Of a stretch of 64,000 nucleotides of DNA, positions 8,959 through 17,557 are shown one piece after another. The translations under genes and the position numbers were made by a program. Origin of the DNA: Leadbetterella sp035299025 (lineage in GTDB: Bacteria > Bacteroidota > Bacteroidia > Cytophagales > Spirosomataceae). The stretch covers positions 1 through 64,000 of the forward strand of contig DATGXK010000007.1 of assembly GCA_035299025.1 (NCBI GenBank), read 5' to 3'. The notes under the pieces are model-generated. The model was not told the DNA's origin, ran no database searches, and worked only from the letters and a program-made list of their open reading frames with translations. Each line of letters starts with the position of its first letter. Positions within the stretch are counted from its first letter, which is position 1.

Positions 8959-10599
8959 ATGGTAGAGTTGCCACCAAAATATTATCATACCAATTTCGAG
9001 TACCTTCTTGATTTTGTAAAAGACAAATATAAGTCGCTACTCATAGAGCAGGAGTGGAGGTTTCTGAGGAAATATTATTCGCTTCCAGAAGATGCTCAAT
9101 GTCTTTTTATCAGATTTACAAATAGAAAAGGGCTTTTCTTTAAAACCGAGGGATTGAAGTATGAGGAGCTGGAGGAAATTCAGAAACAAATACAAGTTCT
9201 TGAAAAACAAGGGTTTGTGTCAAGGTTGAACTTTGAAGAACACAAACTTTGGCTTACTGAAATATTGGCTGTACTGACCAAGGCTGATTTACTTTCTTTT
9301 TTCGATCTGAAAACCCTCAAAAACGAAAAACGTGAAATATTGGTCGATTTTGTGAAGAATGAGAAGTCTATAGTGGAGATATTTGAGACAATAAATTCAA
9401 ACATCCGGCTTGTGAAGATGAACTTTGAGCAGGAAGTGTCGTTTCTGAGGTTTCTATTTTTTGGAAATAAGTCGATGGACATGACAGAGTTTGTACTTCG
9501 CGACATGGGCTTGGTGCAATACTACCAGCATTCTGACGACGACCTTGTGGCCAGATTCGAAACCAGAAAAGACGCTGAGGACAAATGGATGGTTTCGGAG
9601 CAATTCGTGGTTTTCGATAGTCTTAAAAACGAATCTTCGGACTCGGAGATATTGGATTGGTATTCAAATCTCTACCAAACCTGCCTTGGTCTAAGTGCTG
9701 TAGCTTTGCCTTCTTTTCAAAAACTTCAACTCAGAATTGGCCGTTATTTCGAACAAAGGAAAAATTATCAGGCAGCCATTGAGGTATTTGACCAAACCCA
9801 AATAGTGCCTTCAAGAGAGCGTAAAGCACGATGTTTGGTAAAGCTCGGCTACATAGAAGAAGCCAAAGCTACTTGCCATGAGATGATGGAGTTTCCGCTA
9901 AATGTGGATGAGGAATACTTTGCCGAGTATTTTCTAAAAACGATAGAAGGAAAGAAAAATAAAAAGCAAACCACAGATTGGTTAAAAACCTCCGATGAAA
10001 TAACTATTGATAGAATATACCGCAACCAAGTGGAGTTTGGAAGTATAGAATATTACCTAGAACTGGGTTTTTCTGCTGGTTTTTCTGAGAATCATACTTG
10101 GCGTACACTTTTCGGCTTACTTTTTTGGGAAATAATCTTTGACCCAAGTCTGGTTTCGTTTCATCACCCCTTTCAGCGTCGTCCGTCAGATTTGCACCTA
10201 CCTGAGTTTTATGAAAAACGTAAGAGTCAGATTCATAGATTGTTAGATGGCTTTGTGGATAAAGATGAATTCCTGGTATATCTATGGGAGAATTACCAAA
10301 AGAATGAAGGCGTGGCCAATCCTTTTGTGGTTTGGGTAGAAGAAATATGGGAAATGGTGAGGGTTATGGTGCTGCATATAGAGCTTGAGCAGCTTAAGAA
10401 AGTAATGCTCAAAATAGCCGAAAACCTTGTTGAAAATTCCAGAGGTTTGCCTGATTTGCTCGTTTGGTCTGAAAATCATTACGAGTTTGTGGAAATAAAG
10501 TCGCCAAATGATACTTTGAGCAATCAGCAGTTGTTTTGGTTGAAATATTTTAAAGAGCTAGGTGTAAATGCCAAAGTACTTAGGGTTAAATTTGAGTGA
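8959..10599 (+). CDS. FAN1-like VRR-NUC domain nuclease
   Basis: 546 residues. The C-terminal VRR-NUC domain shows the PD-(D/E)xK core GLPDLLVW...FVEIKSPNDTLSNQQ, followed by a helix and a final VLRVKF strand, as in FAN1 family nucleases. The long N-terminal part is helical with TPR-like stretches around residues 270-340, again like bacterial FAN1 homologues. FAN1 is a 5'-flap endo/exonuclease that unhooks DNA crosslinks. The start at 8959 gives MVELPPKYYHTNFEYLL, the usual family beginning, one base after the previous stop; ATG at 8932 would overlap the MBL gene. The preceding gene is likely in the same transcript. Confidence 0.85.
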   Translation: MVELPPKYYHTNFEYLLDFVKDKYKSLLIEQEWRFLRKYYSLPEDAQCLFIRFTNRKGLFFKTEGLKYEELEEIQKQIQVLEKQGFVSRLNFEEHKLWLTEILAVLTKADLLSFFDLKTLKNEKREILVDFVKNEKSIVEIFETINSNIRLVKMNFEQEVSFLRFLFFGNKSMDMTEFVLRDMGLVQYYQHSDDDLVARFETRKDAEDKWMVSEQFVVFDSLKNESSDSEILDWYSNLYQTCLGLSAVALPSFQKLQLRIGRYFEQRKNYQAAIEVFDQTQIVPSRERKARCLVKLGYIEEAKATCHEMMEFPLNVDEEYFAEYFLKTIEGKKNKKQTTDWLKTSDEITIDRIYRNQVEFGSIEYYLELGFSAGFSENHTWRTLFGLLFWEIIFDPSLVSFHHPFQRRPSDLHLPEFYEKRKSQIHRLLDGFVDKDEFLVYLWENYQKNEGVANPFVVWVEEIWEMVRVMVLHIELEQLKKVMLKIAENLVENSRGLPDLLVWSENHYEFVEIKSPNDTLSNQQLFWLKYFKELGVNAKVLRVKFE

Positions 10600-10646
10600 C
10601 GCTGAATTTTTAACCAAAAACCATTTAACACCACATTAACAGAAGA

Positions 10647-10682
10647 TTTTTTGTAATTGAAATTAAAAAAAGTTTACCTTTA
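10647..10682 (+). promoter_or_regulatory. Probable promoter of the cytochrome c gene
   Basis: A TTTTTTG tract (10647-10653) and TACCTTTA (10675-10682) are separated by 21 bases, close to the Bacteroidota TTTG / TAnnTTTG pattern. The -7 box has A in place of the last G. Confidence 0.4.
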
Positions 10683-10726
10683 CGACAGTTTTTGATATGT
10701 TTAATTCTTGAATTTCAAAATAGAAA

Positions 10727-11047
10727 ATGAAAAAATCACTTTTGTCTATCGCCTTAGTATTGGGTTTGATGACAGCGGCCAAAGCCCAAACCAAAATTCC
10801 ACCAGATATTCAGAAATTGTTGACCAAAAATACTTGTTTGGCTTGTCATAATCCTGACAACAAACTTGTGGGTCCTGCCTATAAAGAAGTTATGAAGCAG
10901 AAGAAATATACTGCGAAGCAAATTGTGGACTTAATTTATAAGCCAAAGCCTAGCAACTGGCCTGGTTACCCACCAATGGCGGCTATGTCTCAAGTGCCTA
11001 AAGACGAGGCCTTGAAAATGGCTACCTGGATTGCTGGTCTGAAGTAA
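10727..11047 (+). CDS. Small periplasmic class I cytochrome c
   Basis: 106 residues. A signal peptide (first 20 residues, ending AKAQ) precedes a single haem-binding site CLACH. The axial Met is likely in the PPMAAM region near the C-terminus. Length and layout match small c-type cytochromes (cytochrome c551/c552-like) that carry electrons in the periplasm. It is transcribed alone and ends at a strong hairpin shared with rplI. No oxidase gene is next to it. Confidence 0.9.
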   Translation: MKKSLLSIALVLGLMTAAKAQTKIPPDIQKLLTKNTCLACHNPDNKLVGPAYKEVMKQKKYTAKQIVDLIYKPKPSNWPGYPPMAAMSQVPKDEALKMATWIAGLK

Positions 11048-11070
11048 TTTTTTCTTCGCAAAAGCACATA

Positions 11071-11100
11071 AAAAAAGGATTGCCGAGGCAATCCTTTTTT
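11071..11100. terminator. Bidirectional terminator between cytochrome c and rplI
   Basis: A perfect stem AAAAAAGGATTGC / GCAATCCTTTTTT with a short loop. A-tract and T-tract on both sides let it serve both convergent genes. Confidence 0.9.
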
Positions 11101-11121
11101 CGTAAAAAGTAATTCCAAGAA

Positions 11122-11574
11122 TTAAGCCTCAACTTCTTCAGCTACAACGCTTACCGAAACTTCTTTCTTAACTTCTTTGTGCAAATCAACGATAGCTTTG
11201 TAGTCACCTACAAATTTGATGTCGTCAATTGTGATTTTCTTTCTGTCGATATTGATTCCTTTAAGAGCCAATGCGTCAGAGATTTGTATACTTGTCACTC
11301 TACCGAAGATTCTACCGCTTTCGCCAGTCTTCATAGAGATAGTAAATACTGAATCACCGATTTGCTCAGCAATTGCTTCAGCATCAGACTTAAGTTTTTC
11401 GGCTTTGTGAGCCGCTTGCTTCAAGTTTTCAGCCAATATCTTTTTGTTTGACTCAGTGGCCAAAACAGCATATCCTTGAGGGATCAAATAATTGCGACCA
11501 TATCCAGGTTTAACGTCTAGGGTATCGTTTTTGTAGCCTAAACCAGCAATATCTGTTTTTAATATTATTTCCAT
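11122..11574 (-). CDS. rplI: Ribosomal protein bL9
   Basis: 150 residues. The N-terminal domain begins MEIILKTDIAGLGYKNDTLDVKPGYGRNYLIPQGYA, split here as ILKTDIAGLGYKND plus VKPGYGRNYLIP, the defining bL9 signature. A connecting helix rich in Lys, Ala and Glu and the C-terminal domain with GRIFGRVTSIQIS follow. The protein binds 23S rRNA near the L1 stalk. It is the last gene of the rpsF-rpsR-rplI operon. Length is normal for the family. Confidence 0.97.
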   Translation of the reverse strand: MEIILKTDIAGLGYKNDTLDVKPGYGRNYLIPQGYAVLATESNKKILAENLKQAAHKAEKLKSDAEAIAEQIGDSVFTISMKTGESGRIFGRVTSIQISDALALKGINIDRKKITIDDIKFVGDYKAIVDLHKEVKKEVSVSVVAEEVEA

Positions 11575-11631
11575 TTTAAATTAAATTAATTCATGAAGAT
11601 GTTTACAATCTTACTTTCTTTTTGTTGAGTC

Positions 11632-11886
11632 TTATTTAAGACCGTCAGCTACGTAAGGCAATATGGCCAAGTGACGAGCACGTTTGATAGCTGTTGATAC
11701 TCTTCTCTGGAATTTAAGGCTGTTGCCTGTCAATCTTCTAGGAAGAATTTTTCCTTGCTCATTCAAAAACTTCAAAAGGAAGTTAGGATCTTTGTAATCA
11801 ACATACTTGATGCCTAATTTTTTGAATCTACAGTACTTTTTGCGGTTAAGCTCTTTTCTTTCGACTTTTTCGTTAACTAATGACAT
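11632..11886 (-). CDS. rpsR: Ribosomal protein bS18
   Basis: 84 residues with the family core YCRFKKLGIKYVDYKDP, then LLKFLNEQGKILPRRLTG and the basic C-terminal AIKRARHLAILPYV. It forms a heterodimer with bS6 on the 30S platform, which fits its place directly downstream of rpsF. It carries a single Cys and no zinc ribbon. Confidence 0.97.
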   Translation of the reverse strand: MSLVNEKVERKELNRKKYCRFKKLGIKYVDYKDPNFLLKFLNEQGKILPRRLTGNSLKFQRRVSTAIKRARHLAILPYVADGLK

Positions 11887-11908
11887 AATGTTAATGTTTT
11901 TAAATTTC

Positions 11909-12268
11909 TTACTCTGTTACTGGAGCCTTGGTTTTCGAAGCACCACCTTTACGACGAGCTGAGTATGCAGCAGCGTGTTTGTCGAGTTTAGTAGTTAAAA
12001 AACGCATTATACGTTCGTCACGTTTGTACTCGGTTTCTAGCGTAGCCACCAATGTAGGTGCGGCTTTAAATTCAAACAACTGATAGTAGCCCGTGGTTTT
12101 ATGCTGAATTGGATAAGCCAATTTCTTCAGACCCCATACTTCTTCATTTAGGATCTCAGCACCATTATCAGTTAATACTGACTTGAATTTGTCTACAGCG
12201 TCCTTTATCTGGGCTTCAGATAAAACGGGAGTTAAAATGAACACTGTTTCGTACTGGTTTTGAAACAT
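11909..12268 (-). CDS. rpsF: Ribosomal protein bS6
   Basis: 119 residues. YETVFILTPVLSEAQIKD at the N-terminus and EVWGLKKLAYPIQHKTTGYY in the middle are typical of bS6. The C-terminal tail is basic and Lys/Ala-rich. It is the first gene of the rpsF-rpsR-rplI operon, and there is no ssb or priB between the genes. The transcript start is expected near 12313, where a short hairpin TCCGA/TCGGA begins the leader, a place where bS6:bS18 autoregulation could act. Confidence 0.97.
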   Translation of the reverse strand: MFQNQYETVFILTPVLSEAQIKDAVDKFKSVLTDNGAEILNEEVWGLKKLAYPIQHKTTGYYQLFEFKAAPTLVATLETEYKRDERIMRFLTTKLDKHAAAYSARRKGGASKTKAPVTE

Positions 12269-12319
12269 TTTACTTAAAAAAATAATTGATAAAAATTTTT
12301 ATTTCCGAAAATCGGACTG

Positions 12320-12350
12320 CAAAATTACAGCTTTATTATTGAAAGTCAAA
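12320..12350 (-). promoter_or_regulatory. Promoter of rpsF-rpsR-rplI
   Basis: On the minus strand TTTG (12350-12347), 19 bases, then TAATTTTG (12327-12320) is an exact match to the Bacteroidota -33/-7 consensus with ideal spacing, about 50 bases before the rpsF start. Confidence 0.85.
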
Positions 12351-12488
12351 TTATTGACTCATAATATTTTGTCTTTCTTATTTTCTGGTTGTAGACTGAT
12401 TGTAATTGATTTTAATTCTATAAATTATCTTGTAAAATTTTGGATTATATTTATTTTGTTAAGGCTATTTTACATTTTATCAGTCATT

Positions 12489-12522
12489 AAAATTTCTGTG
12501 ATAAACAGAAATTTTACCTTTG
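12489..12522 (+). promoter_or_regulatory. pgk promoter -7 box with an adjoining 11-bp inverted repeat
   Basis: AAAATTTCTGT (12489-12499), spacer GATAA, then ACAGAAATTTT (12505-12515) is a perfect inverted repeat. Its right end overlaps the first base of the -7 box TACCTTTG (12515-12522). The -33 position carries no clear TTTG, and the repeat occupies that space. This is a candidate operator for a dimeric regulator or an activator site. Confidence 0.6.
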
Positions 12523-12561
12523 CATGTGTATTTATGCTGATTATTAATTTAAAATAAATCA

Positions 12562-13749
12562 ATGAAAACTGTAGATTCTTTTGATTTTTCAAACAGAAAA
12601 GCTCTGATAAGAGTAGATTTTAATGTTCCTCTCAACGATAGATTTGAGATTACTGATGACACCCGTATCAAAGCCACTATCCCTACCATTAAAAAAATAT
12701 TAACTGACGGCGGTTCTTGTATTTTGATGTCGCACTTGGGTAGACCCAAAGATGGCCCTACCGAAAAATACTCTTTAAAGCATTTGGTTGCTCCACTTTC
12801 GTTGATTTTGGGCGTACAAGTAAAATTTGCTGACGATTGTATTGGGCAGCAAGCTACAGATTTAGCTTCTAACCTCAATTCAGGCGAGGTTTTGTTGCTT
12901 GAAAATCTTAGATTTTATAAAGAAGAAGAAAAAGGAGATGTGTCTTTTGCTGAGAAACTCTCAAAACTCGGTGATGTGTGGGTGAATGATGCTTTCGGAA
13001 CTGCTCACCGTGCTCACGCTTCTACGGCGGTTATTGGTCAGTTTTTTACTGATAAAATCTGTGGAAAAGTGATGCAGGCCGAAATAGACAATGCCCAGCA
13101 TATTCTTGAAAGTGCAGAGAAGCCTTTTACTGCTATCATGGGAGGTGCCAAAATATCGGACAAAATATTGATCATTGAGAGACTTCTGGATACAGTGGAC
13201 AATCTGATTATTGGTGGTGGTATGACTTATACTTTCACAAAAGCTTTGGGTGGAAAAATTGGAAAGTCACTTTTGGAAGCAGATAAGCAAGAGTTGGCTT
13301 TAGAGATATTGAGAAAGGCCAAAGAAAAAGGTGTAAACATCATTATGCCTTTGGATAATGTTTGTGCTGATGCCTTTAGCAATGATGCCAACAGACAGAC
13401 TGTAGATACTGGTTTAATACCTGACGGTTGGGAAGGTCTTGACATTGGCCCGAAATCGGTGGAATTGTTTAAAGAAACCGTGAAAAACTCTAAGACTATT
13501 CTTTGGAATGGACCTATGGGTGTTTTTGAATTTCCAAACTTTGCCACTGGTACCAATGCCATAGCAGAGGCAGTAGTGGCAGCTACCGAACAAAACAATG
13601 CGTTTTCTTTGATAGGTGGTGGTGACTCAGCTTCAGCCATCAACAATGCCGGTATGGGCGACAGAGTATCTTATGTGTCAACTGGTGGTGGAGCATTGCT
13701 GGAGTATATGGAAGGTAAAGTGTTGCCAGGTGTAGCTGCATTAGACTAA
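12562..13749 (+). CDS. pgk: Phosphoglycerate kinase
   Basis: 395 residues, the usual length. The N-terminal substrate-binding motif RVDFNVPL, then LMSHLGRPKDGP, the LLLENLRFY strand, VNDAFGTAHRAHAST and the nucleotide-binding GGAKISDK and LIGGGDSASA motifs are all present. It catalyses 1,3-bisphosphoglycerate + ADP to 3-phosphoglycerate + ATP in glycolysis, in the cytoplasm. It is a single-gene unit with a strong -7 box, an inverted repeat upstream and a terminator downstream. Confidence 0.98.
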   Translation: MKTVDSFDFSNRKALIRVDFNVPLNDRFEITDDTRIKATIPTIKKILTDGGSCILMSHLGRPKDGPTEKYSLKHLVAPLSLILGVQVKFADDCIGQQATDLASNLNSGEVLLLENLRFYKEEEKGDVSFAEKLSKLGDVWVNDAFGTAHRAHASTAVIGQFFTDKICGKVMQAEIDNAQHILESAEKPFTAIMGGAKISDKILIIERLLDTVDNLIIGGGMTYTFTKALGGKIGKSLLEADKQELALEILRKAKEKGVNIIMPLDNVCADAFSNDANRQTVDTGLIPDGWEGLDIGPKSVELFKETVKNSKTILWNGPMGVFEFPNFATGTNAIAEAVVAATEQNNAFSLIGGGDSASAINNAGMGDRVSYVSTGGGALLEYMEGKVLPGVAALD

Positions 13750-13772
13750 GATTCTACAGATATATTATACTT

Positions 13773-13799
13773 AAAGGGAAGCTTCGGTTTCCCTTTTTT
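13773..13799 (+). terminator. pgk terminator
   Basis: Stem AAAGGGAAGC / GTTTCCCTTT with a TTCG loop is followed by more T residues, 23 bases past the stop codon. Confidence 0.9.
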
Positions 13800-13897
13800 G
13801 GTTTTAGGAAACAACTAATTCCAGTATGAAAGTTTTGTTTTTTAATCGAAAAATTGGCTGTATTTCTCTGACGACGTGAGACTGAAGCCAACTTACA

Positions 13898-14006
13898 GCC
13901 ACTGAGCGACGTTCACTGAGAGGTGCTCACTGTGCGGAGTCGAATTAAGCCGAAGTAAGGTCACTGAGCGGAGCTGAAGTGCGGTTACTGAGCGGAGCCG
14001 AATTGC
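13898..14006. repeat. Array of about 24-bp repeats with core CACTGAGCGGAG
   Basis: Four imperfect copies: 13898-13920, 13925-13946, 13959-13982 and 13983-14006. The last two are exactly 24 bases each and directly tandem (GGTCACTGAGCGGAGCTGAA and GGTTACTGAGCGGAGCCGAA cores). This is the type of short dispersed repeat (GGTCACTGAGCGGAGTCGAAGTG-like) seen between genes in many bacteria. The last copy overlaps the 3' end of the BNR-repeat gene on the minus strand. Confidence 0.75.
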
Positions 14007-14989
14007 CAGATGCCAATTTTTCCATTTCCCCCCGCTGCAACGCATTTATTACCCTTACAACTTACCACATGAAAAGATTCTTTGTCAGCAGCCCGCCATG
14101 TTTGTCCATTGTTCAAAGAAATAGCAGTGCCAATAGTACCGACACTGATAAGGTGCTTTTTTGAAATACTTGAAATACATTCTGTAAGGCCATTTCGGTA
14201 GAATTCCGGCGTAGTTTCCCAGCGTTTGCCGTTGTTGTGTGAGTAAGAATATTGTAAGGTTGGCGTTTTGTCATCTGTATAATCTCCACCCACTATCAAC
14301 CCCAAGTTTTTTTGTAAGAAAAAAGTGCCGAAGATTCCTCTACTTTGGCTGGTTTCGAACGGAGTTTCTAAAACTTCCCAAGTCTTTCCCGAGTTTTTGG
14401 AGTAGAATATTCTGTTTTGAGTATTAAACCAGACCTGATTTTGCAAAATAGAAATGCAGGAATTACTTGCCGCAAACGAGGCCTCGCCCACCATAATATC
14501 GGGTAGATTTTGTGCTCGCTGCCAAGTTTTACCCCCATCCCTTGTGTGTAATAAATATGGCTTGGAATCTATGGCATCCCCAAGAATAAATCCGGTTTTA
14601 GCGTTTTTGAACTTTATAGTATCAAAGAAAACACCCTTTTCGTTCTTTTCAAGGACTACTTTCCAAGTCTGGCCACCATCTGTGGTTTTGATACAAAATG
14701 CTTTGCCTTCAGAGCCGTCTCCTGCACTCATGGCAATAGATTCTTTGTCATTTAGGACTGAGATTCCCCTGAAGTCAAAGCTCTTGTACTCCTCTGGGCA
14801 AACGTTCTTCCATGTTTGGCCTCCGTTAGTGCTTTTTAGGATGCTGCCCTTGCTACCAGATACCCAAATGGTATTTTCGTTCAATCTATCTATTGCCCTA
14901 AAAGAGGCTTTGTTTTCGATGGTTTGGGTTTCCCATTGAGCCTGTGTAGGAAAGGTAAACACAATTAGTAAAAAAGATAAGAATCGCAT
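13985..14989 (-). CDS. Secreted BNR/Asp-box repeat protein
   Basis: 334 residues. A signal peptide (MRFLSFLLIVFTFPTQAQ) is followed by repeated Asp-box motifs of the form S/T-x-NGGQTWK: STNGGQTWK, TTDGGQTWK, TRDGGKTWQ, SKNSGKTWE, SHNNGKRWE and SLNNGQTWR. They predict a beta-propeller like Ycf48/YCF48-related or oxidoreductase-like WD40/YVTN proteins. No sialidase active site is visible, so a binding or scaffold role in the periplasm or at the surface is more likely. Its last five residues (FGSAQ) and stop codon come from the intergenic repeat, so the native C-terminus may have been different. Confidence 0.85.
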   Translation of the reverse strand: MRFLSFLLIVFTFPTQAQWETQTIENKASFRAIDRLNENTIWVSGSKGSILKSTNGGQTWKNVCPEEYKSFDFRGISVLNDKESIAMSAGDGSEGKAFCIKTTDGGQTWKVVLEKNEKGVFFDTIKFKNAKTGFILGDAIDSKPYLLHTRDGGKTWQRAQNLPDIMVGEASFAASNSCISILQNQVWFNTQNRIFYSKNSGKTWEVLETPFETSQSRGIFGTFFLQKNLGLIVGGDYTDDKTPTLQYSYSHNNGKRWETTPEFYRNGLTECISSISKKHLISVGTIGTAISLNNGQTWRAADKESFHVVSCKGNKCVAAGGNGKIGIWQFGSAQ

Positions 14990-15055
14990 AAGTTTTAGTT
15001 TGTATCTATTTCACAAATTAAAGAAAATTATGGCAGCTTTTGTTAATTTTGCAGC

Positions 15056-16405
15056 ATGTTGAGAACCTTCACTTGCACTTATTTTCTGTTAGTTTTTGCT
15101 TTTTTTGGTGTTTTGGGACAAGCTCCATCGCCGAAAGTAGAAATAACGCCTGATGAAATTCAGCCCGACGGAAAGTTGGAAATAAATGTATTTGTAATTG
15201 GGTCGCCCTATGCCGTGGGTGATTTTCCAGAGATTAAGGGCTTTAAGAAAGAAAACCGGACCATAAAACATAGTCAGGTTAGGGTAAATAAAAAGCGAGA
15301 GGATCAGCACCAGGTTTCGCAAATATACACGCCGGAAGTTTTTGGGAAAGTCACCATTCCTGCCTTTGAAATTTTGGTCAACCAAAAACCGATTGTGGTA
15401 GAAGCCAAGCAAATCACTGTTTTAAAGAAAGAAGAACCACAACCAGAGAAGGATATTGAGATTGAGGAGGTTGATTTTGTGGTGGAGGTTTCAAAAAAGA
15501 AGGTGTTTGTCGGAGAGGGTGTTATGCTCAATATAAATTTTTATTTATCGGATAAAACCACCACGCAGTTACAATTTCCGAACAATATTGGGGCTCAGGT
15601 GGAGCAGTTTGCAAAAAAAATTAAGCCAAACGATTGTTTAGAGAGTAGGTTGGATATTTCTAATCTTACCGGAAAAAAAATATTAATCAAGGGCGAGTCT
15701 TACACTGTTTTTAACCTCTTCGAGGCTGTATATTATCCTCTGAACGACAAAGACATAGTTTTTCCATCTCTTACACTCACCATGCAAAAGCAAAAAGGGG
15801 CTACCTATGTGGATATGATATTGAAATCAAAAACCCAGTCTATAGTAGTCGAAAGTTTGCCCAACCACCCACTAAAAGAAAAAGTGCCAGTGGGGATATT
15901 TAGGTTTCAAGAGCAACTTAAAGACGCCACTAAACAAATCACCGGGAATAGTTTTGAATACAGGCTGACAGTTGAAGGGGAGGGTAACTTCGGTGGAGTG
16001 AATATACCGAAGGCAACAAACAATAGGCAATTTGATTTTTTTGAAAGTAATGTTGTTTCTAAGCAAGCACTTGGAAGCTCTACAGGAAGCAAGACGGTGT
16101 TTTATAAGATTATTCCAAAGGAATCCGGAGAGTTTGAGATGTCAAACTATTTCAGTTTGATTTATTTTAATACCCAAAAGGCCCAGTATGATACTTTGAA
16201 ATCTAGCAAGAAAGTTTTGGTTTCAGGTAAATCTTATTTCGACAACGAAGAAGTGAAAAAGGATATCTACAGTGGTATAGAAAATTTAAAAACTGACGAA
16301 AAATCGTATAATTTCAGAGAAATAGCCAAAGTTTTCGCCAATTTTGTGGTTGGTTTGATGATATTGGTGTATCTCTATATTTTGAAAAGCAAAAACAAAG
16401 GTTGA
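15056..16405 (+). CDS. BatD-like protein
   Basis: 449 residues: a signal peptide, a long beta-rich periplasmic part and a single membrane helix near the C-terminus (about residues 425-443, ending YILKSKNKG). The early segment with VEITPDEIQPDGKLEINV, the YTPEVFGKVTIPAFEI strand pair and the FRFQEQL / GEGNFGGVNIPK part are BatD-type features (oxygen tolerance protein, PF13584). BatD is usually found with BatA/B/C and a MoxR ATPase; none of those is here. Its stop overlaps the aroC start by one base, so the two are translationally coupled. Confidence 0.85.
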   Translation: MLRTFTCTYFLLVFAFFGVLGQAPSPKVEITPDEIQPDGKLEINVFVIGSPYAVGDFPEIKGFKKENRTIKHSQVRVNKKREDQHQVSQIYTPEVFGKVTIPAFEILVNQKPIVVEAKQITVLKKEEPQPEKDIEIEEVDFVVEVSKKKVFVGEGVMLNINFYLSDKTTTQLQFPNNIGAQVEQFAKKIKPNDCLESRLDISNLTGKKILIKGESYTVFNLFEAVYYPLNDKDIVFPSLTLTMQKQKGATYVDMILKSKTQSIVVESLPNHPLKEKVPVGIFRFQEQLKDATKQITGNSFEYRLTVEGEGNFGGVNIPKATNNRQFDFFESNVVSKQALGSSTGSKTVFYKIIPKESGEFEMSNYFSLIYFNTQKAQYDTLKSSKKVLVSGKSYFDNEEVKKDIYSGIENLKTDEKSYNFREIAKVFANFVVGLMILVYLYILKSKNKG

Positions 16406-17484
16406 TGAGCAGTACTTACGGAAAAATATTTAAGATTTCGACTTTCGGAGAGTCACACGGAAGAGCAATAGGTGTAGTGGTGGATGGTTGTCCGGCCGGA
16501 GTAGATTTTGATGAATTATTGATTCAGAATGAATTAGACAGAAGAAAGCCAGGTCAGTCCAGGATTACGACACAAAGAAAAGAGGCTGACAGTTTCGAAG
16601 TTCTCTCAGGAGTTTTTGAAGGTAAAACTACAGGCACGCCAATAGCGTTGGTTATTTTCAACGAAGATCAAAAAAGCAAAGACTACGCTCATATAGCCGA
16701 TAAATTCCGTCCATCGCATGCCGATTTCACCTATTCTACCAAATATGGTGTTAGAGATTACCGCGGAGGTGGACGCAGCTCGGCTCGAGAAACGGCGGCA
16801 CGTGTGGCTGCTGGTGCTTTGGCTAAAATGGTGCTGAACCATCATGGAATCGAGATTTACTCCTACGTATCGCAGGTCGGAGCCATGAAGCTCAATAAAT
16901 CTTATCATGAACTTGATTTGAACCAAATAGATGATAACGCTGTAAGATGTCCTGATGCCGAAATGGCCGAGAAGATGTTTAATTATATAGACCAAGTTCG
17001 TAAAGACGGAGACTCTATAGGTGGAGTTATTACAGGAGTTATTAAAAATGTGCCTGCGGGTTGGGGAGAGCCAGTTTTTGATAAATTACACGCTGAATTG
17101 GGCAAGGCCATGTTGAGTATCAATGCCGTGAAAGGCTTTGAATATGGAAGTGGATTTGATGGAATAGAATTGTTGGGCTCACAGCACAATGATGCTTTCT
17201 ACACAGATGAAAACGGAAAAGTAAAAACCAAAACGAATCATTCAGGAGGTATTCAAGGAGGGATTTCAAATGGAGAAGATATTTATTTCAGGGTGGCATT
17301 TAAACCAGTTGCTACTATTATGATCGACCAAGACAGCGTAAATGCTGCAGGTGAAGCCGTCACGGTTTCGGGGAAAGGCCGCCACGATCCTTGCGTACTG
17401 CCAAGAGCAGTTCCAATTGTAGACGCCATGTCTGCATTGGTTTTGGTGGATGCCATGTTGAGGGCAAGGGTGAATAAGTTGTAA
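16405..17484 (+). CDS. aroC: Chorismate synthase
   Basis: 359 residues. FGESHGRAIGVVVDGCPAG at the N-terminus, RKPGQSRITTQRKE, then YRGGGRSSARETAARVAAGA and the late GRHDPCVLPRAVPIVDAM are the AroC signatures for FMN and EPSP binding. It makes chorismate, the last shikimate step, and so supplies the PabB and aromatic amino acid pathways. ATG at 16405 is used, sharing one base with the batD stop codon. Confidence 0.98.
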   Translation: MSSTYGKIFKISTFGESHGRAIGVVVDGCPAGVDFDELLIQNELDRRKPGQSRITTQRKEADSFEVLSGVFEGKTTGTPIALVIFNEDQKSKDYAHIADKFRPSHADFTYSTKYGVRDYRGGGRSSARETAARVAAGALAKMVLNHHGIEIYSYVSQVGAMKLNKSYHELDLNQIDDNAVRCPDAEMAEKMFNYIDQVRKDGDSIGGVITGVIKNVPAGWGEPVFDKLHAELGKAMLSINAVKGFEYGSGFDGIELLGSQHNDAFYTDENGKVKTKTNHSGGIQGGISNGEDIYFRVAFKPVATIMIDQDSVNAAGEAVTVSGKGRHDPCVLPRAVPIVDAMSALVLVDAMLRARVNKL

Positions 17485-17557
17485 GGGTTAGCATTAAACT
17501 TCATTGTTTTAAAATCAATAAAAACAATAGGTTTGGGCCTGAATCAATAAGAACCTA

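Noticed and set aside
12339..12557. 72-codon frame between rpsF and pgk
   Set aside because: It covers the promoters of both genes and the inverted repeat, and its AT-driven composition is not protein-like.
15044..15051. TAATTTTG just before the BatD-like start, hinting at a leaderless transcript
   Set aside because: No -33 element at the right distance, so the match may be chance in AT-rich DNA.
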